From Streptomyces kurssanovii (lineage in GTDB: Bacteria > Actinomycetota > Actinomycetes > Streptomycetales > Streptomycetaceae): DNA of 64,000 nt. Every line of letters starts with the position of its first letter. The stretch's first letter is position 1. The stretch is taken from NCBI RefSeq assembly GCF_014649695.1, contig NZ_BMTN01000015.1, positions 100,237 through 164,236 on the forward strand, given 5' to 3'. The notes beneath the pieces are model-generated. The model ran no database searches. It worked only from the letters and a program-made list of their open reading frames with translations, and was not told the origin of the DNA. Below, in pieces: positions 27,402 to 35,648 of the stretch. The translations under genes were made by a program, and so were the position numbers.

Positions 27402-28901
27402 ATGACGCAGTGGACTTCTGCCGTGGGCGCGGCCCAGCTCGCCCGACAGCTCACCTCCCAGCAGGCGCGCCCCGCGGGACCCGGCACCCGCAAGCCGCCG
27501 GCGTACCGCGCGCTCGCCGACGGCATCCGCCTGCTCGTCCTCGAGGGCCGCGTGCCGGTCGCGGCACGGCTGCCCGCGGAACGCGAACTGGCGCTGTCCC
27601 TCTCGGTCAGCCGCACCACCGTCGCCGCCGCGTACGAGGCGCTGCGCGGCGAGGGCTTCCTCGAGTCCCGCAGGGGCGCCGGCAGCTGGACCGCCGTACC
27701 CGCCGGGAACCCGCTGCCCGCCCGCGGACTCGAGCCCCTGCCGCCGGAGTCGCTCGGCTCCATGATCGACCTGGGCTGTGCCGCCCTGCCGGCACCGGAG
27801 CCGTGGCTGACCCGGTCCGTCCAGGGCGCCCTCGAGGAGCTGCCGCCCTACGCCCACACCCATGGCGACTACCCCGCCGGTCTGCCCGCCCTGCGCCAGA
27901 TGCTCGCCGACCGCTACACGGAACGCGGCATCCCGACCATGCCGGAACAGATCATGGTCACCACCGGCGCGATGGGCGCCATCGACGCGATCTGCCATTT
28001 GTTCGCCGGCCGCGGCGAACGCATCGCCGTCGAATCGCCCTCCTACGCCAACATCCTCCAGCTGATGCGCGAGGCCGGCGCACGGCTCGTGCCCGTCGCC
28101 ATGGCCGAAGGCCTCACCGGCTGGGACCTGAACCGCTGGCGCCAGGTGCTGCGCGACGCCGCGCCCCGTCTCGCGTATGTCGTCGCCGACTTCCACAACC
28201 CCACCGGCGCCCTCGCCGACGAGCACCAGCGCCGGGCCCTGGTCGAGGCCGCCCGCTCGGCCGGGACGGTGCTCGTCGTCGACGAGACCATGTCGGAACT
28301 GCACCTCGACCACGACATCGAGATGCCCCCGCCCGTCTGCTCGTTCGACCCCGCGGGCTCCACCGTCCTCACCGTCGGCTCTGCCAGCAAGGCCTTCTGG
28401 GCGGGCATGCGGATCGGCTGGGTCCGCGCCGCCCCCGACGTGATCCGCTCACTCGTCGCCGCCCGCGCCTACGCCGACCTCGGCACGCCCGTCCTGGAGC
28501 AGCTCGCCATCAACTGGCTGATGCGCACCGGAGGCTGGGCCGAGGCCGTCTCCATCCGCCGGGAGCAGGCCCGCGACAACCGTGACGCGCTCGTCGCCGC
28601 GGTGCGCCGGGAACTGCCGGCCTGGGAATTCGACGTCCCGCGCGGCGGCCTCACCCTCTGGGTCCGCACCGGCGGCCTCTCCGGCTCCCGCCTCGCCGAG
28701 GTCGGCGAGCGCGTCGGCGTCCGGGTGCCGTCGGGCCCGCGCTTCGGGGTCGACGGCGCTTTCGAGGGCTACGTACGCCTGCCGTTCACCGTGGGCGGCC
28801 CGGTCGCGGAGGAGGCGGCGGCCCGCCTCGCCGCGGCGGCACGCCTGGTCTCCAAGGGAGCGACGACGGGCACGGAGGCCCCGCGCACGTTCGTGGCGTA
28901 G
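27402..28901 (+). CDS. MocR/GntR-type regulator with aminotransferase-like domain
   Basis: 499 residues; ATG at 27402 preceded by GAGGAAGG. Winged HTH at about 28-100 (PAERELALSLSVSRTTVAAAYEALRGEGFL). A fold-type I aminotransferase domain follows with VVADFHNPTGA, VVDETMSELHLD and the PLP lysine in VGSASKAFWAG, so PLP binding is expected. MocR proteins regulate PLP, GABA or other amine genes. A MocR subgroup linked to YczE-type membrane protein genes has been described; this pair fits. Ends at a strong hairpin. Confidence 0.92.
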   Translation: MTQWTSAVGAAQLARQLTSQQARPAGPGTRKPPAYRALADGIRLLVLEGRVPVAARLPAERELALSLSVSRTTVAAAYEALRGEGFLESRRGAGSWTAVPAGNPLPARGLEPLPPESLGSMIDLGCAALPAPEPWLTRSVQGALEELPPYAHTHGDYPAGLPALRQMLADRYTERGIPTMPEQIMVTTGAMGAIDAICHLFAGRGERIAVESPSYANILQLMREAGARLVPVAMAEGLTGWDLNRWRQVLRDAAPRLAYVVADFHNPTGALADEHQRRALVEAARSAGTVLVVDETMSELHLDHDIEMPPPVCSFDPAGSTVLTVGSASKAFWAGMRIGWVRAAPDVIRSLVAARAYADLGTPVLEQLAINWLMRTGGWAEAVSIRREQARDNRDALVAAVRRELPAWEFDVPRGGLTLWVRTGGLSGSRLAEVGERVGVRVPSGPRFGVDGAFEGYVRLPFTVGGPVAEEAAARLAAAARLVSKGATTGTEAPRTFVA

Positions 28902-28918
28902 CCGCGCGGGTGCCGCTC

Positions 28919-28964
28919 CGTAACGCTGTCGGACCGGTCGTTCGCCCGGTCCGACAGCGTTACG
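28919..28964. terminator. Bidirectional terminator
   Basis: Perfect 19-bp stem (CGTAACGCTGTCGGACCGG and its complement) with an 8-nt loop, between the MocR gene and the convergent FtsK-like gene; its right arm ends 10 bp before the latter's stop. Confidence 0.9.
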
Positions 28965-28973
28965 TCGGGCAGT

Positions 28974-30557
28974 TCAGGGCTCCGCCGGGACCGTGGGCGG
29001 ACAGAGCGGCTTCGCCGGGATCCCCGGCGGCGCCGGGGGAGCTTCGGGGGTGTCCGGCCCGGCGGGCAGCAGGGCCAGGACCGCCTGCCGGTGGCCCTCC
29101 GCCGTCGCGTCGTCGAACGGGTCGGGTGTGGCCGGGACCTGGAGCCGCAGGACCGGGCCGTTGCCCAGCCGTGCGTACCCCCGGCCGGCCGGGACGTCGG
29201 AGACGGGCGTGGTGCGGGGGGTCTCCCCGAGCACGGACCGGATGTCGTCGACGCCGGTCCCGCCGAGCACCACCCGGGCACGGGTGTGGGTGCGTACCGC
29301 CTCGGTCAGCGCGTCGACGCTGTCGAACTGCTCCGCCACGACCACCGTCACCTGCGCGGCCCGCCCGTGCCGCAGCGGCACGGACAGCAGCTCCTGGGGG
29401 TCCATGTGCCCGTCGGCCGCGGCCAGGTGTCCGAAGACGCTGGGCCGGTCCACCAGGATCCACAGCGGCCGCCTGGTGTCCTCCGGGGCCGGCTGCCCGG
29501 CCTGCCGGGCCCGGTTGGCGGCGATGAGCCGCCGCTCCGTCTCGTGGGCGGCCCACTCCAGGCTCGACAGCGCGCCGGCGAGACCGCATTCGACGGCCAG
29601 GACTCCCGCACGGCCGACGAGACAGGCGTATTCGCCGGTTCCGCTGCCCTCCACGATCAGTACGTCCCCGTGCTGCAGCGCCTGCAGGGCGATGGAGCGG
29701 AGAAGGGTCGTGGTGCCGCTGCCCGGTTCGCCGACGGCCAGCAGGTGCGGCTCTGTGGAACGGGGTCCGGTGCGCCAGACGACCGGGGGCGCCTGGACGG
29801 TGCCGTCGCCCGTGATGACCGGCACCGTGCGCTGGACCGCGTCGGCGTCGGTGAAGCCGAGGACGGTCTCGCCGGGGACGGTGACGAAGCGCTGGGCGGC
29901 GATGCCGGTGGACAGGGCGGGCAGCACGCTCATCACGAGCTCGTTGCCCTCCTCGTCCCAGGTGAAGAGGTATTCGCGCCCGCGCCCGGACTTCGCGTGC
30001 AGCAGCTGCTCGATCCGGGCCCGGGCAGTGGCCTCGCCGTCGGTGAAGTACGCGGGGTACGTGACGCGCAGCCGGGTGAGGCGGCCGTTGCCGTCGAACT
30101 CGTACTCACGGAAGGCCTTGCCCCACTCCCCGCCGTGAGCGAACAGCGGAGCCGGGTCCTCGGGGACGGAGAAGTACGGGACGAGGGCCTCGTACAGAGC
30201 CCGCAGCCGGGCGGTCTCCGCCTCGTTCGGTCCGGTCCTGACCGGGGTCCTCGCACGGCCCTGCCAGGCGGCCGCGGCCATCACCGTGATCAGGGCGACC
30301 AGTGGCCCGTACGGGATGAGCGCGACCACCAGGATGCAGGCGGCGACAAGGAACAGGGTCGGACCACGCCGCTCCTTGGGGGTGCCGGCCCACTTCTGCC
30401 GGCCCTTCACGGCGAGCTTCCGCAGACCGCGGGAGACCGTGATCAGCGGATGGAGGACGTCCGTGGCGCTGTCGGCGGCCGTGCGCGCGATCTCTCGGCT
30501 GCGGGTGATCTGCGCGCTGCCACTGCTCAGAATGCGGGGGAGTGGACGCCGGGCCAC
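28974..30557 (-). CDS. Membrane-anchored FtsK/TraSA-like P-loop protein with degenerate Walker A
   Basis: 527 residues from the GTG at 30557 (AGGAGACGAT upstream). Two adjacent hydrophobic helices lie at about 67-95 (GPTLFLVAACILVVALIPYGPLVALITV, quoted in parts). The C-terminal half has an ATPase fold related to FtsK/SpoIIIE or plasmid transfer proteins: GEPGSGTTTLLRS in the Walker A position, where Thr replaces the essential Lys, and PLWILVDRPSVF as Walker B-like strand. The tail is Pro-rich. It is followed upstream by a 64-residue membrane protein 33 nt away, presumably a partner. Function unknown; loss of Lys suggests altered or absent nucleotide hydrolysis. Confidence 0.75.
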   Translation of the reverse strand: MARRPLPRILSSGSAQITRSREIARTAADSATDVLHPLITVSRGLRKLAVKGRQKWAGTPKERRGPTLFLVAACILVVALIPYGPLVALITVMAAAAWQGRARTPVRTGPNEAETARLRALYEALVPYFSVPEDPAPLFAHGGEWGKAFREYEFDGNGRLTRLRVTYPAYFTDGEATARARIEQLLHAKSGRGREYLFTWDEEGNELVMSVLPALSTGIAAQRFVTVPGETVLGFTDADAVQRTVPVITGDGTVQAPPVVWRTGPRSTEPHLLAVGEPGSGTTTLLRSIALQALQHGDVLIVEGSGTGEYACLVGRAGVLAVECGLAGALSSLEWAAHETERRLIAANRARQAGQPAPEDTRRPLWILVDRPSVFGHLAAADGHMDPQELLSVPLRHGRAAQVTVVVAEQFDSVDALTEAVRTHTRARVVLGGTGVDDIRSVLGETPRTTPVSDVPAGRGYARLGNGPVLRLQVPATPDPFDDATAEGHRQAVLALLPAGPDTPEAPPAPPGIPAKPLCPPTVPAEP

Positions 30558-30590
30558 ATCGTCTCCTGTGGGTGCCGAAGGGACAGGCGG

Positions 30591-30785
30591 TCAGAACTTG
30601 ATCCCGCCCAGCAGACCGGCCAGGCTCGTCGTGCCTGCCTGGATGCTGGGGGCGATCGCGGTGCCGGCGAGGAAGAAGCCGAACAGCGCGGACACGAGCG
30701 CGTGCGAGGCCTTGAGGCCGTCCTTCCTGAAGAACAGGAAGACGATGATGCCGAGCAGCACGACGCCTGACATGGACAGAATCAT
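30591..30785 (-). CDS. Small two-span membrane protein, partner of the FtsK-like protein
   Basis: 64 residues from the ATG at 30785, chosen because AGGAGAAACCTC precedes it; a longer frame exists. Two helices: MSGVVLLGIIVFLFFRKDG and ALVSALFGFFLAGTAIAP, ending LAGLLGGIKF. Amphipathic and glycine-rich, it resembles the small membrane proteins encoded next to Tra/FtsK-type genes in streptomycetes. The segment 30786-31081 upstream is partly AT-rich (30840-30890) and should hold its promoter. Function unknown. Confidence 0.75.
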   Translation of the reverse strand: MILSMSGVVLLGIIVFLFFRKDGLKASHALVSALFGFFLAGTAIAPSIQAGTTSLAGLLGGIKF

Positions 30786-31081
30786 GAGGTTTCTCCTGGG
30801 TGAGGGGACAGTCACCATGAGTTCTTCCAGGCTTACCGAAAGTATCTATGTGACAAAAGGTGCAAAAGAGTGAAATTCTCGGCATTTCACTGCACTGGCG
30901 GACGGCCGGTCGTTGCCCGGCGGGCAGAGGGCCGGACCGCGCGGCACAGTGCCACCGCGACGGGATCCATTGCCACCGCCGCGCCGCGTCATGTCGGCCG
31001 CCGGGCAGTACCCTGTCGATTCACTCGTTCGGCTGCTCCTGCCGTGCGGGCCAGGTCAAACGGTGAAAGGCGGTACGTCCG

Positions 31082-31474
31082 ATGAGTGAGGTCCCGGACC
31101 CCGAGGTGATCGAACTCGCGACCAAGGTCTTCGACCTGGCGCGCCAGGGGGAGACCGAGGCGCTTGCCGCGTACGTGGACGCCGGTGTCCCGGCCGACCT
31201 CACCAACGACAAGGGCGACACGCTCGTCATGCTCGCCGCCTATCACGGCCACGCGGCCGCCGTGGAAGCGCTCCTCGCCCGCGGCGCGGAACCGAACCGG
31301 GCCAACGACCGCGGGCAGACCCCTCTCGCCGGCGCCGTCTTCAAGGGGGAGGACGCCGTCATCCGCGCCCTGCTCGCCGGAGGCGCCGACCCCGAGGCAG
31401 GCACCCCGTCCGCGGCGGATACCGCGCGGATGTTCGGGAAGACGGATCTTCTGGAGCTGTTCGAAGGCCGCTGA
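31082..31474 (+). CDS. Ankyrin-repeat protein
   Basis: 130 residues with three to four ankyrin repeats: DKGDTLVMLAAYHGHAAAVEALLARGAEPN, then NDRGQTPLAGAVFKGEDAVIRALLAGGADP (each 30-33 residues; abbreviated). No signal peptide or membrane segment, so a cytoplasmic protein-binding module. Partner unknown. ATG at 31082 has GAAAGGCGG upstream. It precedes the HEAT-repeat gene by 267 bp. Confidence 0.9.
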   Translation: MSEVPDPEVIELATKVFDLARQGETEALAAYVDAGVPADLTNDKGDTLVMLAAYHGHAAAVEALLARGAEPNRANDRGQTPLAGAVFKGEDAVIRALLAGGADPEAGTPSAADTARMFGKTDLLELFEGR

Positions 31475-31627
31475 GCGGCTCGCGGGCCGCTGTGCGAGGG
31501 CCACCGCGGGGGGCGCCGTAAATGTGGTCGCGGTGGCGAAATGGGTGGGTCATCATGACGTCAGCCCCATCCCGGACGACATCAACCGGGAGTTTCCCCT
31601 GGGGCCACCGAAGAGAGGCAGAGGAAG

Positions 31628-31693
31628 ATGGTCTACACCGAGCGGAAGACGCGTACGACGACGGGCGGCCCTGCATGCTGCTGCGTGGCCTAG
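31628..31693 (+). CDS. 21-codon upstream ORF ending in three cysteines
   Basis: An ATG at 31628 preceded by AGAGGCAGAGGAAG opens a short frame that starts MVYTERKTRTTT and ends GGPACCCVA, 48 nt before the HEAT-repeat gene. A 7-bp stem (CACATCA 31695-31701, TGATGTG 31724-31730) follows immediately and covers part of GTGAGG, the apparent ribosome binding site of the next gene. Polycysteine leader ORFs act as cysteine-responsive attenuators in mycobacteria; the same logic is inferred here. It is a prediction from one sequence. Confidence 0.45.
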   Translation: MVYTERKTRTTTGGPACCCVA

Positions 31694-31741
31694 GCACATC
31701 AGTCCCCGGTTGCGTCGACAGCTTGATGTGAGGCATTTTCC

Positions 31742-33160
31742 ATGTTCGATCCAGTCATAGCGCCGAGCGGCACCTTGCTCGGCCTGCTGCAGAGGGGCCG
31801 TGGCGACGGCACGCTGCACGCGCTCGCGGCCCCGCGGGCCGAAGCGCTCGCCGCCCTCAACCACTGCGTGCTCAACGACCCCCGCCACGACTGGCAGGTC
31901 GAGAACCGCTCCCTGTACTACGCACGCCTCTACCTCGATCTCCACGGCAGTCTCGAGGAGATCGAACGGCACCTGTGCGACGCCGACGACCACCTCGACA
32001 CCGAGGAGTGCCGGACCGGTCTGGCCCTCGCGGTGCTCGGGCATCTCGCCTCCTACGGCAGGGGCGACGCACTCGCCCTGCTGCGGCAGTACGCGAGGAA
32101 CGGTGCCAACTGGGCCTGGGCGCTCGACGAGCTCGCCCTCCGAGACGACGACGCGGGGCTGCGGGCACTGGCCCTCCCCGTCCTGTCCCGGTTCCCCGCG
32201 ACCCCCGAAGGCGACGCCGAACTGGCCGCCGCGGTGCGCGACTCCTTCGAGCCGCGGCCCTGGCGGCTGTGGGCGGAGGACGCGCGGGAAGCCGTGGGCG
32301 CCAGGATCAGGGCCGCACAGGAAGCGGGCTCCTTCGACCGCTGGCAGCGCCAGATGCGACCCTCCGGGCCACGGCCCGGCTGGAGCGTCCAGGCAGTCCT
32401 GGACTGGGCGGACGAGGGCCTGGAGCGCGGCAGCGCCTTGCACGTCCCGGCAGCACGGTGCCTGACCGCCGTCGCGGGGCCGGAGGACCGGCCCGCCATC
32501 GTCGCCGCGGCCCGGAGCGGCCCGGACGGCGCGCGCTGCGCCGCCCTCCACTACCTCGCCGAGTCACGTGACCCCGTCGTCCTCGACCTGATCGAAGCCG
32601 CGGTGGGCGCCGGTTCGAGGACCGTCGCCGAAGCCGCCGTCGCCGCCTTCGAGCGGATGTGCGGCGAGGAGGCCGTCGACCGCGCACGGGCCTGGGTGCA
32701 CCGCCCCGACGCCCTCGGCGCCTCCGCGGCCGGCGTGCTCGCCTGCCGGGGCGTCCCCGCCGACGCACAGCTCGTCCTCGGCGCCCTGCGCGAGACGGTG
32801 CGGGGCGACGGACCCGACTCGCCCCGGTTGTGGACCCTGGTCGACGGCGCGGGACGGCTGGGCATCGCCTGCGCCGCCCCCGTCCTGCGCCATGTGTACC
32901 GGGAAACCGCCTCCTCGCATCTGCGGGGCCGCGCCGCCAGGGCACTCGCCACGACCGACCCCTCCTTCGCCACCGGCTTCGCCGTCGAGTGTCTGTGGGA
33001 CTGCGAGGAGACCACCAGAGAAGTAGCCGCACTCCACGCGGAGACGGGTGACGTACGCGTCGCCGACCGGCTGCGCCGCCTCGCCGCCGACCCCGCGGAG
33101 GAGGCCGAGGTGCAGACCGCCGTGCGGAGCCGGATCGGCCCGGACCGGCCGACGGTGTGA
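31742..33160 (+). CDS. HEAT-repeat protein
   Basis: 472 residues, almost all alpha-helical. Repeats recur every 30-35 residues, for instance LHYLAESRDPVVLDLIEAAVG, AEAAVAAFERMCGEEAVDRAR and LRGRAARALATTDPSFATGF. No membrane segment. Actinobacterial HEAT proteins of this size are protein scaffolds or bilin-lyase-like; nothing points to a specific partner. ATG at 31742 with GTGAGG upstream, which can be paired in a hairpin after the tri-cysteine ORF. Followed after 197 bp by the glycosyltransferase cassette. Confidence 0.8.
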   Translation: MFDPVIAPSGTLLGLLQRGRGDGTLHALAAPRAEALAALNHCVLNDPRHDWQVENRSLYYARLYLDLHGSLEEIERHLCDADDHLDTEECRTGLALAVLGHLASYGRGDALALLRQYARNGANWAWALDELALRDDDAGLRALALPVLSRFPATPEGDAELAAAVRDSFEPRPWRLWAEDAREAVGARIRAAQEAGSFDRWQRQMRPSGPRPGWSVQAVLDWADEGLERGSALHVPAARCLTAVAGPEDRPAIVAAARSGPDGARCAALHYLAESRDPVVLDLIEAAVGAGSRTVAEAAVAAFERMCGEEAVDRARAWVHRPDALGASAAGVLACRGVPADAQLVLGALRETVRGDGPDSPRLWTLVDGAGRLGIACAAPVLRHVYRETASSHLRGRAARALATTDPSFATGFAVECLWDCEETTREVAALHAETGDVRVADRLRRLAADPAEEAEVQTAVRSRIGPDRPTV

Positions 33161-33357
33161 CGGACGGGCCCGTGACGGACCCTGGCGCCCCGGGGTCCCG
33201 GAACGGCGGCACCCCGCCCTGCCGATGCCTGCGGGGGAGGGTGATCGGCGGCTGACACCGGTTGACGCCCGGCCCGGACACAAACGCTCATGGGACGTTC
33301 CACACACGGAAAGATCCACGTTGGCGCAGCCACTCCGGGGCCGACGACAACACGGGT

Positions 33358-34482
33358 ATGCGTGTCGTCATCGTCACCGAATCCTTTCCGCCAGACGTCA
33401 ACGGTGTGGCGCACTGCGCCCAGCAGACCGCCCGGCATCTCGCCGCCCGCGGTCATGAACCGCTCGTCGTCGCCCCGGCCACGGCCGGGGCGACGAGCTG
33501 TGACGCGGCCGCCCCCTACCCGGTGGTGCGCGTGCCCTCGCTGCCGCTGCCCGGCTATCCGCAGGTACGCGTCGCCCTGCCCAGCCGCCGGGTCGCGGCG
33601 GCGATCACCGCGCACCGGGCCGACCTCGTCCACCTCGCCGGCCCGTTCGTGCTCGGGGTGCGCGGCATGGCCGTCGCGGCACGCCTCGGCCTGCCGGCCG
33701 TCGCCGTCTACCAGACGGACCTGGCCGGCTACGCCCGCACCTATGTGGGAGCGGGCGAGGGTGCCGCGTGGCGGCGCATCAGAGCCGTGCACGGCGCCGC
33801 CGACCGCACGCTCGCGCCGTCCACCGCCGCCGTGCGCGACCTCGAGGAACACGGTGTCCAGCGTGTGCGGCTGTGGCCGCGCGGAGTGGAGACCACACGC
33901 TTCCGGCCGCAGCTGCGGGACGAGGAACTGCGCCGCACCCTCGCGCCGGACGGCGAGGTGATCGTCGGATACGTCGGCCGGCTCGCACCCGAGAAGCACG
34001 TCGAACTCCTCGCCGGGGTCTGCGCGCTGCCCGGCGTACGGCTCGTCGTCGTCGGCGACGGCCCCAGCGGGACGGCACTGCGCGCCGCCCTGCCCGGCGC
34101 CGTGTTCCTCGGCCGGCGGACCGGCGACGATCTCGCCCGGATCTTCGCCTCGCTGGACGTCTTCGCGCACACCGGCCCCTACGAGACGTTCTGCCAGACC
34201 GTGCAGGAGGCCATGGCCTGCGGGATTCCCGTGATCGCGCCGGCCGCGGGCGGCCCGCTCGACCTCGTCGCCCACGGCCGGACGGGGCTGCTCGTGGAGC
34301 CCCACAGCGCCGACGCCGTACGTGCGGCGGTCGCGGAGCTCGCCGGCGACCCCGCCCTGCGGGCCGCGTACGGGCGGGCCGGGCTCGCCGCGGTCGAGGG
34401 CCGGACCTGGGCGGTGGTCGGGGACCTGCTGCTCGACCACTACGCCGATGTGCTCGGCGCGCGTACGGCGGTGGCCGCGTGA
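33358..34482 (+). CDS. GT4 family glycosyltransferase (mannosyltransferase MgtA/PimB-like)
   Basis: 374 residues from the ATG at 33358. GT-B fold: N-terminal MRVVIVTESFPPDVNGVAHC, and C-terminal nucleotide-sugar domain with VIVGYVGRLAPEKHVELL, YETFCQTVQEAMACGIPVIAP and GGPLDLV. The FPPDVNGV start and E-x7-E motif (ETFCQTVQE) are typical of GDP-mannose-dependent alpha-mannosyltransferases of actinobacteria acting on lipids. No obvious Shine-Dalgarno sequence. Overlaps the next gene by GTGA. Acceptor unknown. Confidence 0.87.
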   Translation: MRVVIVTESFPPDVNGVAHCAQQTARHLAARGHEPLVVAPATAGATSCDAAAPYPVVRVPSLPLPGYPQVRVALPSRRVAAAITAHRADLVHLAGPFVLGVRGMAVAARLGLPAVAVYQTDLAGYARTYVGAGEGAAWRRIRAVHGAADRTLAPSTAAVRDLEEHGVQRVRLWPRGVETTRFRPQLRDEELRRTLAPDGEVIVGYVGRLAPEKHVELLAGVCALPGVRLVVVGDGPSGTALRAALPGAVFLGRRTGDDLARIFASLDVFAHTGPYETFCQTVQEAMACGIPVIAPAAGGPLDLVAHGRTGLLVEPHSADAVRAAVAELAGDPALRAAYGRAGLAAVEGRTWAVVGDLLLDHYADVLGARTAVAA

Positions 34483-35648
34483 GCGGGGGAGGCGGGCTGC
34501 GCATCGTACGTCTGGCGAACTTCGTCACTCCCTCGTCCGGAGGCCTGCGCACCGCGCTCGCCGAACTCGGCCGCGGCTACGCGGCCGCGGGCCACGAGCC
34601 GGTGCTCGTCGTCCCCGGTGAGGTGGAGAGCGACCGGCTGACCGGGCAGGGGCGCGTCATCACCCTGCCGGGGCCGGAGATCCCCGGCACCGGCGGTTAC
34701 CGGGTGCTCGCCGGGCGGCGCCGGCTGCGCGGACTGCTGGAGGAACTGGCGCCCGACCGGCTCGAGGTCTCCGACCGCACCACACTGCGCTGGACCGGCG
34801 AGTGGGCGCGGCGGCGGCGGATCCCCTCGGTGATGGTCTCGCACGAGACCGCCGACGGAGTGCTGCGCACCTGGGGCTTCTCCCAGTCCGTCGCCGCCGC
34901 CACCGCGGACCGGCTCAACCGCCGCAGCGCATGGGCCTATTCACGGATCGTCTGCACGACGGAGTGGGCCGAGCGGGAGTTCGTGAGGATCGGGGCGCGC
35001 AATGTCGTACGGGCGCCTCTCGGCGTCGACCTTCGGCGTTGCCGGCCGGAGCGGCGCAGCGCGCTGCTGCGCGCCCGGCACGCGGCGGGAGCCGACGTAC
35101 TGCTCCTGCTGTGTTCGCGGCTGTCGGTGGAGAAACGTCCCGCTACTGCCCTCGACGCGCTCGCCGCACTGCGCGGGAGGGGTCTGCGGGTGTCGATGGT
35201 CGTCGCGGGCGACGGGCCGCTGAAGGCCTCGCTCGTACGCCGGGCACACGCGGACCGGCTGCCTGTCCACTTCCTCGGCCATGTCCCCGATCGGGAAGCG
35301 GTCGCCGACCTCCAGGCGGCGGCCGACGTGTGCCTGGCGCCGGGGCCGGCCGAGACCTTCGGGCTCTCCGCCCTCGAAGCACTGGCCTGTGGCACCCCGG
35401 TCGTCGCCAGCGCCTCGTCGGCGCTGCCCGAGGTCGTGGGCGACGCGGGAGTCGCGGCGGCCGACACGGGCGCGGACTTCGCGGCCGCTGTCATGGACCT
35501 CCTCGCGCGCCCGGAGGAGGCGCGCCGCCACGCTGCACGGACGCGCGCCGGACTCTACGACTGGCAGCGGTCGGTGACGGCGTTCCTCACGGCACACCAG
35601 GCGCTGCCGGCCGCGGACCCGGCGTCCGGCCCGGGAAGCGGACGATGA
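34479..35648 (+). CDS. GT4 family glycosyltransferase, second in cassette
   Basis: 389 residues; GTG at 34479 overlaps the previous stop. GT-B: LRIVRLANFVTPSSGGLRTAL at the N-terminus (glycine-rich loop) and in the C-half LLLCSRLSVEKRPATALDAL, FLGHVPDREAVADLQAAADV and ETFGLSALEALACGTPVVAS (the E-x7-E motif). Different subgroup from its neighbour, so the two probably add successive sugars. Its stop overlaps the SGNH hydrolase start (ATGA). Confidence 0.87.
   Translation: MSGGGGLRIVRLANFVTPSSGGLRTALAELGRGYAAAGHEPVLVVPGEVESDRLTGQGRVITLPGPEIPGTGGYRVLAGRRRLRGLLEELAPDRLEVSDRTTLRWTGEWARRRRIPSVMVSHETADGVLRTWGFSQSVAAATADRLNRRSAWAYSRIVCTTEWAEREFVRIGARNVVRAPLGVDLRRCRPERRSALLRARHAAGADVLLLLCSRLSVEKRPATALDALAALRGRGLRVSMVVAGDGPLKASLVRRAHADRLPVHFLGHVPDREAVADLQAAADVCLAPGPAETFGLSALEALACGTPVVASASSALPEVVGDAGVAAADTGADFAAAVMDLLARPEEARRHAARTRAGLYDWQRSVTAFLTAHQALPAADPASGPGSGR

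Noticed and set aside
29091-30770. 559-codon plus frame
   Set aside because: Antisense to the FtsK-like gene and its small partner, which have ribosome binding sites and membrane helices.
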